Made by a program: the position numbers and the translations under genes
In this document: in pieces, positions 22,901-35,544 of the stretch
Numbering within the stretch: the first letter of the stretch is position 1
How the letters are laid out: each line of letters begins with the position of its first letter
Source of the DNA: Straminergon stramineum
Taxonomy: Eukaryota; Streptophyta; Bryopsida; Hypnales; Calliergonaceae
Assembly (NCBI GenBank): GCA_963920665.1
Contig: OY987263.1
Coordinates: 38,785,218 to 38,849,217, forward strand
Length of the DNA: 64,000 bases
Direction of reading: 5' to 3'
Notes under the pieces: generated by a model
What the model was told of the DNA's origin: nothing
Databases searched by the model: none
What the model saw: the letters and a program-made list of their open reading frames with translations, nothing else

Positions 22901-25900
22901 TGGGGTAATTTTCTTCTTTAGTGCTATATCCTCCTCCCCCGAGATTTTTGTATGCTCTTGAGCGATGTCATTCTCCTCTGAGATTACCATATGCCCCTGG
23001 GCAATGTCATGCTGCTCTGAGACTCTTGTGTTCCCCTTATTTGTAAGATCACTTGGCAATGAAACTTTCCTGTCGTCGTCCGAAATAGAATTACCGTCAG
23101 ATTTGTCTGGCTCTGGTACATCCTCAATTTCGGTTGCGCTTACTTTGACGCTCTTTATAGTACTTTCTTCTTCTTCTTCTCCCTCTGGTAAAATTTCGTT
23201 TACTGGGGCACCAGTAGGATTAATATCAGAAGAACCCACGAGAGTATTGTTAGAGCTCAATATGTCCTGAATAGACGTCTCACCCCCTAAAACTAAATCA
23301 TGAGCGTGGACAGAGGGAAGACGATCTATTTTCGGCATGTCATCCTCACTCTCTACATTACGCTTAAGAGCAGCGTTGATATTCTGGACTGGAAATGGCG
23401 ATTTCAATGTATCTTGATGACAAAGAATATCATATGTCAGGACGCTTCCCAAAGAGTGTCCATAAAGTGACACCTGCACGTATAACAAATCACCCAGAAT
23501 GTTAGCCTTGAACAGAAAAGCACACCATGAATTTTACACTTTGTCCAAGTATTCCAACAGAAGATTCAAGGAGCGAAAAGATAGCATTTACCACGTTAAC
23601 ATGTCATAGTCAATACAAAGAAACAGTACCTTGCCGTCAAAACTTGGGTTACGCTTAATGAATCTGTTGTAAAGCCGATTTAAAGATCTTGTCACCTGCG
23701 ATTCCACAAGTTTATCCTCAGTTACATTCACAAATTTTGGAAGTAATCTGTAACAATGCAAATACACTGAAGGCTGCATGCTATCAAAAGCTCGAAGCAA
23801 CCATATGGGCTAGAGATCAGCAGCTATACTAGGAGGATTTGGAGTGCAGAAAAGTACAGAATCAATAATATCCTGGCAGTAAACAGGGCTCATGTAGTAC
23901 AGGACGTCGTGCACAGTTTTTGTAATCATTGTTCGAAGAGCACGAACACCATCTAAAGTGACTTGCTCCATAGCCACCTCGCCACCTAGCTTTAATTCTC
24001 TTCTCCACTGAAAGCAACCGCATGCCAAACTTAGGGAGACAAAAAGTGATCGATCTTGCAAACTCAGTACTATCTTGCAAGCACTAGAGAGGGGGGAAAA
24101 ACTCACTAAGGACACTAATAGCTTGTCATAATTTCTCTAAGCAGAAGAATATACCTGGCACGGGATGAACAAAATTCGCTGTGCATTGCGCTGATGTGAT
24201 GTAAGGTGCTGCTCTGATAGCGCTGTAACAGTTTGCCTAAAAGCACCAACATCATCCACCAGATTTGCCTTTTCTAGTCGTTGTCCAATACCATGCACCA
24301 TAAATACTACGTGTCGAACCGGCACCTGTAGTAGACAAATTTGAGAAGATAAGAACAATGCTTCTTTCTAATGCCTCGTACCAAATAGTGCACCTAAGAC
24401 CAACGTTTAGTGCATATATCAGCGAGAAGATGAGGCAACTTTTGATTCAATAAACATTCATGTACTCATGCAACATTGCAAAACATGTAGAGATCGAAAT
24501 GTAAGTTGACCTGCGAGGCGTAATCATCCAGCTCTTCTTCTTTTCTTAGCCTCAGTTCATCCTGTGTAGCAAGTCGATCAATGATGCTTAAGAATATAAA
24601 AGAAGCAAAACAAAGTACACAAATCATCTAGATCATGATCCTGTTTTTACACCTTCTGTCAGTCTCAACGACTATACTGAAACAAAGAAATACCCATCAA
24701 CCAGTAATATTTGTCCCGACGGTATCTATGTAAATCACCTGCAAACAGCCATACTGGGCTGCATAGGTGGCCCACAGTAAGAAATTCAAATTGCATGGAC
24801 TGAGAGGGTACCTGTGTTGGATTGACACTGTCTGGGGGTGCAAAACCACGCCGAAGCTTCACTCCGCTTCCTTGTAAACCAAGAATAGCAGAGATACCCG
24901 AGGCATCTACTGCTAGAGCTGCTTCCCAGCTATCATCCTCTCCCATGAAAAGTGCATGAAGACCCTACAGCAGACAAGCAAAATCAACAAATTTTCTAGC
25001 AAGATAACCTGCCATACTACCAGTTAAAAATGCAATCTCCATTTCCTTTGTCCCTAGAAAGTATCACTACAACACATGTTTGAAACAATTTGATGTTGAG
25101 GATGACCATGATTGGTCCATATCAACGCTTTAAAAGACCAATGTCGAAAACTTAGGAGGGAATCAGTCTCGTGAGAGTCGGACAAACCAGAGTAGTGCCT
25201 GTGAGATCGACCCGGGCAGCAAACAACCCTGATGGCTGAAATTTTCGACGGCGCCATACCTACACAAAGAATTAGTCGATCCATTCTTAGTCTGCAACAT
25301 TTTCATCAGTACAGAGCAGGAATCAAAATATCCAGAAAACTGGCACATACAATGAATGCACAAGGGCCCAAAATGTATTACCTTTTTATGGTAGGCGATC
25401 TCTAGCTGCTCAGACACATCTTCCCGAAGTGGCAACCAATCAAGTCCACCTTTCCGTACATACCAATGCCCTCGCAGCACACGGCGGTGCTCCCCTCTCC
25501 AGTAAACTGGAATGCATCTACGCCTCATAAGATCGACCTAAACATCAAAGAAACAACAGCTTACAATCTATCTAATATTATGTACATTTGAATTCTAATT
25601 GATCAATACGGAACCAACAACATTCAGTTCTGATAGAATTAATAGCCCCTTTGAACTTTTCCACCAGTTGGCACCATTCGCACCTCATATAGCCCACCTT
25701 TGACGAGCACACCCACGCTCTCTTCATCATCACCATCATCGAAGTCTGAATGTGTACTACCAGGACCTTTTGGGGATGTTCTCCCACCGCTGGCACTATT
25801 GAGAGACCTTAGCTTCTCTTCTGCTGTTTCCTTTTCAACTTGGAGGTTATAAGAAAGAGTGGCAGAAGACATCACAGGACCTGCACTGACTTCGGCATAC

Positions 25901-27264
25901 TCTTTCCACCATGCTGACACCAATTCTTCCTCTCGCTGACGAACATTCATCATCACCAAATATCAAATTCCGTTCTCTACTTAATATCGATACGACAAAT
26001 AACTGAAATATTGCTTCGGCTGCGGCATACAAAACATCAAAGAAAACATTCCTCGTAACCACATCGTGACGACCGCTATTTGTTTACTTCCTCACACAAT
26101 CTGGATAACCGACATCGCTTCAACGATAACAACCTAGAGATGATGCTCATGATAAAGTAAACAAAATATTCTATTAACAGGTTCTAATTTATATTTCAAA
26201 ATAGAATTGATATAACAAACCTGCACAAACGAAGCTTCCAACGCAAGAGAGTCCCGAACACTAAATCGAAAGTAGTCTCCTTTGACTACTACCTCAGATG
26301 CTGGTACCTGTGCTGCAGCTTCTGCAAGCCCTTCCCTCAACTACAATCAGAAATTACGAAATCTTTACAAGAATTTAAACTTTATTAGCATGTGCTCACA
26401 GCTAACGACTTCTCAATGCAGGCATGACAATAAACGTAAACTCAACAGCCTTAATTAAGAGGCCCAAATTGGAGCTTCTGCATAGCAATTTTGAGTAAAC
26501 CATACTGGGATTTCTTTAGTCCAAACTCATTTTTATTTTATATTTACAAACGCAAGTACTGTTCTTCACTGATTCTAGTCATATAAAATTGGCCCCATCT
26601 GAAGTATCCTTTTCACAATATGATCACTCGAAATGATAATTCTAAACCAAGAACCCTTGGTGCTTCAGGGTAAAACCTGAGAAAGCACATGGGATGATAT
26701 GATTCCATCTACGCTGTTCATCTAGGCCAGCTATTCATGTACATATATTTGCAGCAAGGTAAAAGGAGATGTACCATTGGGGCGGAGGGGAATCTTGCAG
26801 AAGTACCACCGGACATCTGCACCATCAGAAGCACTTCCTGTATGCCTACCATACTTGGCAGCAGCTGCGGTCTGCTCCAACGCAGCTCTTGCCTCGAGGC
26901 CAGCCGAGGACGGTGTCACGGCCTGCTTCAGTTCCTCTGGATCTACTTTGGAATCAAGTGCTGCAACCGATGAAGAATCTGGAGCTACATTCGACGGAAG
27001 AGGAGAATTGAAAACTTTCGGTGGCGATCCATAGTGCCCGCCGGACAGAAGATATTCCTCAGCTATTGTCTTGACGGAACTCTGAGACTCATAATCTAAA
27101 TAAGAATTTCTTAATGGAGAGGAATTCGGTGAACTTTTGGCTGGACTAACAGGGAGCGGCGGTGGTCCTCGGCGAGTGGGACTACCAGGTCTTGATGTAG
27201 GCCGAGAAGTTGAAGGAGAAGGTGAAGGAGACCCAGTTGTCGATGGCGATCGAGACTCTGCCAT
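19999..27264 (-). CDS. SGR2: DDHD-domain phospholipase A1, SGR2 / PA-PLA1 family
   Basis: Minus-strand gene of about 19 exons; exons 2-19 sum to 3447 nt, an exact multiple of three. Predicted exons: 27264-26743 (donor uncertain, alternative 26775), 26340-26221, 25935-25684, 25537-25382, 25259-25188, 24964-24812, 24561-24511, 24325-24155, 24007-23858, 23695-23630, 23473-22376, 22167-21853, 21749-21574, 21468-21375, 21221-21159, 21006-20958, 20779-20676, 20493-20447, 20308-19999. The product is about 1320 residues, against roughly 930 in Arabidopsis SGR2. The extra length is a Ser/Pro-rich N-terminus and an acidic linker. Motifs: SDGADVRWYFCK, FMVHGIGQ, the lipase serine in GHSLG (near 578), VGSPLGMFLALRN, HPYDPVAYR, and the DDHD tail HTSYWQDPDTALF. 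Family members cleave phospholipids such as phosphatidic acid at membranes; SGR2 acts at the vacuole in gravitropism. The function here is inferred from family. Confidence 0.9.
22598..22765 (-). repeat. In-frame 21-bp coding repeat (acidic heptads)
   Basis: Exon 11 of the phospholipase gene contains eight consecutive seven-residue units of the form EDV(E/K)DVE, such as EDVEDVGEDVKDVEKDVEDV, near residues 808-863. The DNA repeats with a 21-bp period built from GACATCCTC and GACATCCTT on the plus strand. The segment lies between the catalytic GHSLG and the DDHD half, where relatives have an unconserved linker. Confidence 0.85.
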
Positions 27265-27605
27265 CGAGAGTACACTAAAAAAACTCCTTCAACGAAAGCA
27301 ATAGTACTTCTACCTCCCTACGCGAGCCAATCACTCAAAATCACAACAAAGTCGCAAATCCTGAATTGAAGCAAGCTGCAAATTCACAGTTCCTTTATAG
27401 AAAAATAGCTCCCAACCAATGAGCTCAGCTGGAGGATGGCGATCAAGATCCTACCATCGAGAGTAAGCTACTCCACGAACCAAGAATTGTTTCATCTGAA
27501 TCAAAACTACTTCTATCTCCCGAATCAATCAAAAATCCCTATACATCAAAACCTTCGCAAATCCTGAATTAAAGCAAGCTGCAATTCAGAGCTCCTTTGT
27601 CGCAA
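27240..27605 (-). repeat. Tandem duplication across the phospholipase start codon
   Basis: Two roughly 190-bp units, 27240-27415 and 27432-27605, share GATGGCGATC(G/A)AGA, CCATCGAGAGTA, AAATCCTGAATT(G/A)AAGCAAGCTGC and CTCCTTT. The proximal unit holds the start codon. In the upstream unit the equivalent ATG opens only a four-codon frame (Met-Val-Gly-Ser-stop), so it would be a short upstream ORF if transcribed. Confidence 0.7.
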
Positions 27606-28582
27606 AATGACTTCCATAGTAAAAATGAATTCACCCTCAACTGGATGCGCACCAGGAATCCCCTAACCACCAGAAAACCTCCAAGACTGAACCGTAAACC
27701 CTACGAAAGGCACATTAACACACATTTTCGCAATTATCACGCAATTCCACCAATTCTCCAACTAACAGTACCTTGCATTACGCCACCTGCAGAAATAATC
27801 ATAAAAAAACAAATCCAGAATCCCTTGCCCTAAATTGCAACCTCCATAGGCACAAAAATTTAAAAACTCCTCACAGTTCCACTCAGAAGGTCTTAATTCC
27901 ACCTATCTTTTGCAAGACTGCACCAATTCGCGAACCGAAGGAATCGACAGGAGGGATACAGATTGATTACAGATTGCACAGCAGTCCTTGAATCGGTAAT
28001 TCAAAGCGCAGGCAGGACGCAATGTGGACATGGATTCAAGTAGAGCGAGATGAGCTTTCGGAGCTTCCAAATGGAGTTGGGGGGGAGGGTAACCCGACCA
28101 TTCGAGGAGTCGAACCAAAGGCGCCCGGAGCTTCGCCGGGTGGGGTTGCATATTCAAAAAGGACCTTACTTTCGACAGATGGCAGGAGACCATTGAAAGA
28201 TAGCTGGAAACTTTGGGAGTCCTATTACCGTGTGGCACTTTTGGCTAATGACTGGCTTTTTTGTAAGTGTAAGGTACTGTAGCCTCACTGAAGGAAGGTA
28301 ACTTAATTTGTACCATTGTGCATTCATTGGGCACTTACCTAGGGAAAATCCTAACATTATTCAATCTTTTATTTACCATGAAAGTATTAGCCCTATCACT
28401 AAGGTATTTAGCCAAAAAATGATTCAAATTATAGGATAAATAGGTGCATTTTTTGTTTCTTTGCCCATAACATTCAATAGGATGCGCTATCTCTACTTTG
28501 GCTCTGTTGTAGATAGTATGGAGTATTCTACATCCATCAATACTCTAGTAGGAGCTAAGTAGACAAGTAGAGCTTCAATGTG
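27606..28582. other. Upstream region of the phospholipase gene
   Basis: This is probably promoter and leader sequence for the minus-strand gene. No convincing TATA box or other element was identified. The composition is less AT-rich up to about 28170, then drops. Confidence 0.3.
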
Positions 28583-28900
28583 CATTAGGAAAATTCTGAG
28601 CTCTAAACAAGGCTACGAATTCTTCACCCCCGTAGTGCAATTACAGAAAAAAAAAATAGAGAGAGAGAGAGAGATATAGATATATAGATATAGATATATA
28701 AAATTTGGAATCTGACGTGGCACTACTAGTGCCACATTAGTGTCACGTCAAATTGACTATTTTTTTGTTATATTTTTTAATTATTTTAATATTTTTTTTC
28801 CAAAAAAAATTTTTTATTTTTATTTTTTCTGTACTTGCAATTTGGGGTGCCAAAAATCTAATACTCGTAGCCTTGTTTATAGCTCAGAATTTTCCTAATG
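28583..28900. mobile_element. Foldback MITE, 318 bp
   Basis: The first 37 bases, CATTAGGAAAATTCTGAGCT followed by (C/A)TAAACAAGGCTACGA, are mirrored at the right end with one mismatch. The interior holds a (GA)n then (TA)n/TAGATA microsatellite at 28653-28700 and an AT-rich spacer. There is no coding capacity. A target duplication is not clear. Confidence 0.75.
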
Positions 28901-29844
28901 GATGAGAAGAGTGCATGAAGGCTAATGAACATTATGCCCCGGAAAGTCATTTATAGGTCATTTTAGGACTTTTAGAATAGTTCAAAGTTAACCTCAAAAG
29001 AACAATCTCTTAGTAATTCAACATTGCCTAAATGTTCACTTCTAAAATATGAGTATGAATAGGAAAAAACAACGTCATTAATTGTCAATCAAGAAAGTCC
29101 TTGAATAAGTGTCATCATGTGAATCCATCATTTGGATGTTGATTGCATTTTTTTAGCATACTAATGTACAGACTTGATAAATAAGTGCCCTACTATCATT
29201 AATTGGTGTTGTATAGAGGGTAACTTTGGAAGTGAAACATGTCAAGGGCATTTAACACTAATATAGTCCAAGTCCCAAATCCTATTGAATTGAGTGGTAG
29301 AGAGTTGAAAACTAGAATTTGGGGCTTCAAACTATGCCCTCAGTCCCAAGTCACTCTGAGATGCCTACATGGCAACACTTGGGGGGGGGGGGGAGGGGGT
29401 TGGAGCCAAGGAATGGTAGGATTTGGAGGCCAAATTGGATCTAGCAAAAGTGGAGACCGAACTTGGCCTCTAACTCACAACTACTAATTTTGTAGACATA
29501 TTTTGGCGGTAACTTTTGTAATTTTTGAAAGTAAAAGACTAATGGACCAGTTAACATAGCTTTACAATTGATTAGAATGCGAATTAGATCAATTAGACAT
29601 ACTAATATGAAAAGGACCATTAGACAGCTGGATAGGGAGTTAGGATTAACTTGGAATCAAGGTAGTTAGACAAATAGACATTAGAATTCACTGTGAGTTA
29701 GTTACAGCCAAGAAGCATAAGACTAATTGAATGTGATTTTTATCTCTCTCTTGGCGTTTGCAGCGATTGCTCGCCTTTGTCAATTGTACTTGTGCATTAC
29801 TTCAATTTTAATGCAAATCTGTCTATTTGTCTATTTAAGTGAGT

Positions 29845-30530
29845 AGCCAGAGATTGGCTTTGTAGTTTTTGTCTAATTGCCAGTGATTGGCATTCTTTTA
29901 GTTTTCTTCAACTTAGCCAGGGATTGGCAGTTGTTTTGTTTCCTTTTGTTTGTTCGTAAAGAGAGTTGTGAGTTAAGTCAAATTGTCTTTTCTTGTTGAG
30001 AGCAGCTGATTTCTTAAGGAGTGCATTAATTTCTTAATTAAGTCAGGGATTAGCGGATTCTTGATTGTCAACTAGTCGTGCTCTGTTGTGTGAAGCAATG
30101 GAGTCTTCTTGTGTGTATGTGTGTGAGTCAAGTTGTCAATTTAATCAGGGATTGATTGTTTATTCCATATAGGTCAATTGGCCAGGGATTGGCATTGTTC
30201 ATTCTTTTGTTTTTAGTCCAATAGTCTAGCTATGAGAGCATCAGTGATTGAACCCTTGTGAGCTTAATAATGTCTAATTTAAGCCAATGATTGTCTTGAG
30301 CGGTTATATATATATATATATTTGTGTGTGAAAGAAAGTAGTCAAATTACCAATGATTGATATTTCTTAAAAGTTGGAATTTAAATCAATTAGACAGATA
30401 ATTTTGTAATCCAGGATAAGGTTGAATTTGTTTGATCATAAACATGGTCAATTAAACAGTCTAGAGAGTTGTAAATGGTGAGTAGTTTGTGAAGTTTTAC
30501 AACTATTGAGTATCCAGTGATTGGAACTGT
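29845..30530 (+). repeat. Interspersed GCCAGGGATTGGCA motif cluster
   Basis: About ten copies of a motif centred on CCAG(G/T)GATTGG occur within 700 bp, near 29845, 29879, 29915, 30043, 30143, 30180, 30240, 30283, 30350 and 30513. The sequence between copies is not itself repeated in register. The fullest forms are imperfect palindromes (GCCA...TGGC). Confidence 0.7.
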
Positions 30531-31220
30531 TAAGTAAGACAATTTGACAATGAATGTAGGTGTTCATAGCTTGTAGAATCAGCTATGGGTATGGGCTGAT
30601 TTAAGAAGTCAATTAGACAATGAGTATAGTGGAAATTAGCAACCAAAGATTAGCAGAGATTTTGGAATTACTTAGTCTAATTGTCTGTGAGAGATAATTT
30701 GGGATTAAGGTGTTAATCATTGATGTGGTCTATGTGTATGTGAACAATGGACAAATTAACATGTAGTGGAGGAGACCAAGTATTTTGATGTTATTTGGCA
30801 AATTGTCTAAGTATATTTAAAGTATAGCCCGGTTGTTGTTGGTAGTTAAGATGTCAAGTAGTCCGTTTGAGATAATGCAAGAGATAGAATATTGTTTAGG
30901 TCTAGATTATCAATTTGGATTAAAGTAGGACTAGCCAATTGACCATTAGGTTATATAGATGTCAAGTACTGGATAAGTTGACATTAGTTATGATTTATTA
31001 GGAATAGTTTATAGCTTTTTCAGAATATCAATTATTGTTTAAGCATCCAGTCCAATTGATGGAATAACAAATTTTTATAGACTATGAGAGTCTAACTTGT
31101 TGTAAAATGGCCCAATTGACTTGTTGCTAGAACACGATATTTATTATATTGAGAGAATTCTCTAAATTTGAGAGGTAGAAAAGCATAAAATAAATTGACA
31201 ACAAAAAAAATTATTGAAAA

Positions 31221-31396
31221 AACAACAATTTCCATTAAAATAAGAGTGAGAAAGTTTTTAAAATTGAGACTATTTAGGTTGATTCAACCTAAATAGTCAA
31301 ATCAAGCTTGTCTTTTCAAACTCTTTACGTCGATTCAACCTAAATAGTTTCAATTTTAGAAAAATTCTTACTCTCATTTTAATGGAAATTGTTGTT
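31221..31396. mobile_element. Long-stem foldback, 176 bp
   Basis: AACAACAATTTCCATTAAAA at the left is mirrored by the right end. Pairing continues inward through GAGTGAGAA / TTCTTACTCTC and GACTATTTAGGTTGA / TCAACCTAAATAGT. Each arm is about 65 bp, and the loop contains TCAAATCAAGCTTG. It could be a MITE or a source of small RNA. Confidence 0.75.
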
Positions 31397-32430
31397 TTAT
31401 CAAAGATAGCACCTAAATCAACCTAAATGGATAATCATAGTTAATTTGAGAGGTCCCTAATCTCTCAAAATAATGAATATTATCTCTTGGCTGTAGATGG
31501 AGCTGGAGAAAGAAAGAAGTTGTGTCTGTGATTGGAGCATAATCTACAAGAATGAAATTGAACTTTTGCATACTTTGCATAAGTGTAACAAATTGACCTT
31601 ACAAATTTGTGATTTTTCATAATTGCATTTGTAGTAATTAGGTTAATTAATTAGCTAATGGACCAATTGACAATGGATTAAAATTGAAGAAGTAATTAAT
31701 GAATTGCAATTGTATGTATGTGGCAATGTTTGTATATTATATGTGAGATGATTAAGTCGATAGAAGAGGAGCCATGACTATTTGACATACCCTTATTAAA
31801 TTGACATTAGAATTCTAGTATAGGACTGGGACATCATGTTGTGTGTCTGCATCCATGGGAATTGGACTGAATACTAGAATAGGCTAGAATTTGATTACAC
31901 ATTCCTTGAACCAATTCGTGAAATTAATCTTTTATTTCTTTAATTATTAAAGTGAGTGAGTATCCTATGTTAAAAGTGACCTTAGATACAAAACAATAGA
32001 CTGATTGACTTTTTCCAAACTAAAGAACCACCACTAGGGAATTCCTTGGGTTTTGTTTTCGAGGCTTCTCCCACATTACAGTTTTGAATATAAAATTAGG
32101 AAAGAAATACCAATGTAAACCACTCTCATTGGCTAAAATTATGTCCAAATTTGCCCAAAGTAGATTTGATGTTAAAAGTTCCTAAAATGAGCTTTTGACT
32201 TTTGACCTATTTTGGAGACATTTAATATGCTATGAATTAGTATACAAGAGAAAAGTTGATAAATTGGCATTCAAAATATGAAGTCCCAAGTCCCACATTA
32301 GGTATTTTTATTCACTTTCTACAACCCAAGGAAGTTGGCAATGAGATTTGGCCTTGAACTCATTTTTAGAAAGTTGGGACTTGGGATATAGAGTCAAATG
32401 CCCCTAAATTTCCATTTTGGAGCCAAAGTT

Positions 32431-35400
32431 CTCAACTCTCACTTTAGCACTCCTTCCTTTCTAATTGTTGGAAACGAAAAATTATTCTTCCATCTAAATT
32501 CCAATAATTTTTTGTTGAATTGCAATAAATTATGATTATAAATTAACCTCTAGAGTTACAAATGATTTTCTTCTTCAAAAAACATTCAAAACTACCATTT
32601 TGTTGCATTGATCCAAAAAAATTTATAAGATGATATTTTATGAGAATCTAACTATAAGATCTTTTACTAAATTTATACTCTGTATAAGATAATGTAGTAA
32701 AAATTTAGTGAAGTTTGATTATACAAATTAAAAGATGATTGCATTCAAAGTAAAAGTTTTCTTTTTAATTTGGACCATACATGTGAATTGTTTTGCACCA
32801 TAGACTTTGAATTAAAAATTTTAACATTATGAAAATCATATTAAATACCAACATATCTCCACTCCCAATTTTCAAGGCAATCTTGGGCATGAAAGACATC
32901 CAATAAAGTCTTACAATATGACAATGTCCCAAGAATAAAAAATGCACTCTACTCTCTTTTAATCATGTTTTCCACAACATACTTTTGAAAACCAACAATC
33001 CAATGGTGAATAGAAAGATGTATTTGTACTTGATAAGCCAATAAAAAATTGAAAAAAATGCAAAATCTCTAATTTTTAAAGGGTTTTGATCTATAATGTG
33101 AATTAAGAAATTAAAAGCCTAAAGTAGTAGGGAGCCCTTCAAGAAAGGATTTCTAGATGTTTCCATGACATTACTACCATGGTCCTACTTGATTGTCCAT
33201 GTATATGACATATGTATTTAGAAAAGTTGTATTGTTGAGTAAGAAATATACCACCATTTGTAGGAACAAATTTGACATTATAGTACTAGATTGCACCAAC
33301 CCTATTTTTTTGGCATTATAGTACAAAATTGCACTAGAAAAAAATAATTGGGCTAAAAAATGGCAAATAATTGTGAAATTTTTCGCTAGAATACTTCAAA
33401 TAAAATAAAAAAAATCTTGGATGAAATCGCCAAATTGGGGATAAGAATAGAAATATGGACATTTGATATGTGTTGATGTGATCTTTTCTAATTCAATATG
33501 TAGATGAATGTTGAAATTTAGAGCACCACTATAATATTTTATGTTGCCACTTTGGCACTTCATAAAAAATGAAAAAAACAAATCCTAGTTGAAATGATAA
33601 GAACATATATCTTATCCTTCTACAAAAAAGAATATAATCACCTTGAATCATGCATTTTCAAATCTAACATGCATTAAATTTGTTTATTTATATCCTTTGT
33701 ATTTTTTTAGTACATTGGCAAAGCCTACTTGATTGCACTAGATAATCTCAGTGACATATGTTCATTTCTCCCGTAACCAATCCCGTTTGCCAAAAAGCTG
33801 TCATGTTAGACTCACATTCGTTGAGGACACATCTACTACCTTAGGTAACAAGGTACTGCCCTTTTAGTCTTCCGACCTTCCACTTTTCTTTTCTACCAAT
33901 ACAATCACTTTCAAAAGTCTATAGTCCCCACTTGATGGATGGAAAGTTATGTAGCAACTAGATTGATGGATGAGAAAGATTGTAGCAATCATCTTGATGG
34001 ATATTTCTTGATAATAGCAGGGAGCATGATGGATGAAATATTACAAACACATGGACATATTGCAATATACAAGTATCAATTGTTCACAAAAAACACTTGT
34101 GTATTGTATTGAAAGTTTTGTAGTAAACATGATATTCAAATAGAACATTTATTTGAAAAGTTACTATAGTATTTCACTTTCCCAATGGTGTCATTAAAGC
34201 GGCAAAATCCATTTCCTTCATGAAAATGAAATTCACATGAGTAATATTGCTAAATGGTGTAGCTATAGGAGCAGGAACAATTGATCCTAGTATAACTACA
34301 CCAAGTGGAGTAAGAGAAGCAACATTAGCTTGCTCAATATATGGCACAACTTCTTATATACCTACACAATTATCAATTGTGAAATGTAATCAAATGTCAT
34401 AGATAAGAAAAAAATAAACAAGAACAAGTACAATAATTCAATAAATTAAAGCTTACAAATGTAATATAAAGAATAAAATTACTTGTAGTAGATACAAATG
34501 GTGGAGTAGTAATTGGAGGCTCACCAAATGCAAGAGCACTAGGATTACACATTGAACCTCTAGACAAAGAAAGAGGAACATCCATAATAGAATTAGAGAT
34601 TAAATGAAGTAGTTAAGGACTACAAATTTGAACTCTGACATTCCATGAACTCGAGGAGCTTATGGACCTCCTAGTTAGAGAGTTTGCATCCAAATCAAGA
34701 CTCAACAACTCCTCATCAGAACTAAAAATGCTAGTATTAATTTCAAATGAATCTCTCTTCAAATATGGGCATACCAGTCTTGCTACAAGAAGCTTGTTAT
34801 GTGTTTGGCACTGTTGCATGTCCGAATATGCAATTGTTACTTGGTCATTCACATTCAAAAGAGAACTTGCACAATGACTTTTTTTAGACTTTTAGTTAGG
34901 CTCCAAGGCTTGGTTTCCTAATCTATAGTTATACGAAATGCCCATTGCAAGTTCCAACAACATTGAATCAAACCACATTGAAAATACTTCTAGTAGTGAT
35001 CACTACAATATTAGGTGTTGCAAATTTTGTATATCCAACTACTAAATCATGTGCAAGCCTTCAATTAATTTATATCAAATTGTGTAGACACTGTTGAGTT
35101 CAAGTGAAGTGGCTTGAAATGTCATGTGGGTTGCTGCTAGAATTGAAATGCTAATTTTGGATCTTTTGAGAAATTGTGGATGGAGCCAAAAGGCATTTGG
35201 AGCCGCCTATTGTCAATCAACATACCAAGCCCAAACTCAACAAAAACAGAAGGTTGCTATTCTTCAACTACTTAGAATCAATGGCCTCCAAAAAATTGAG
35301 GCTATGTGAGTGATTGGCTCAGAAAAGTGACAATGTAGAGAGTATGAAGAATCAAGGTGAGAAATTTTGAACATAAAAGTTTCAGAGCACAAAGTAACAC

Positions 35401-35544
35401 ACAACCTTAGGAAATTGATAATGAATTGCCATTCGAATTAAAAAAATACATAATTTCAAAGTTGACTAGTAGGTACATAGGTACATAGATTTAATTTTGA
35501 GACAATATGTACAAAGTGGTCAAAATTTTGTTCACTTGTCATGA
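32431..35544. other. AT-rich stretch without identifiable features
   Basis: Only short open frames occur here. A weak direct repeat (ATTGCAC...TTTTTTGGCATTATAGTAC) is present near 33280-33330. No gene, RNA or transposon was recognised. Confidence 0.45.

Larger units (their letters stand above)
29240..32430. other. 3.2-kb AT-rich block with related inverted ends
   Basis: Near 29240-29275, AAGGGCATTTAACAC and GTCCAAGTCCCAA resemble the reverse complement of 32365-32405 (AGGGGCATTTGACTC, TATCCCAAGTCCCAA). Between them lie a 13-G run at 29381-29393, the motif cluster at 29845-30530 and the foldback at 31221-31396. No gene is recognisable. It could be an old large element. Confidence 0.35.

Noticed and set aside
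28060..28140. GGTTCGACTCC on the minus strand, resembling a tRNA T-arm
   Set aside because: The flanking bases do not form a T-stem, and no anticodon or acceptor stem pairs around it.
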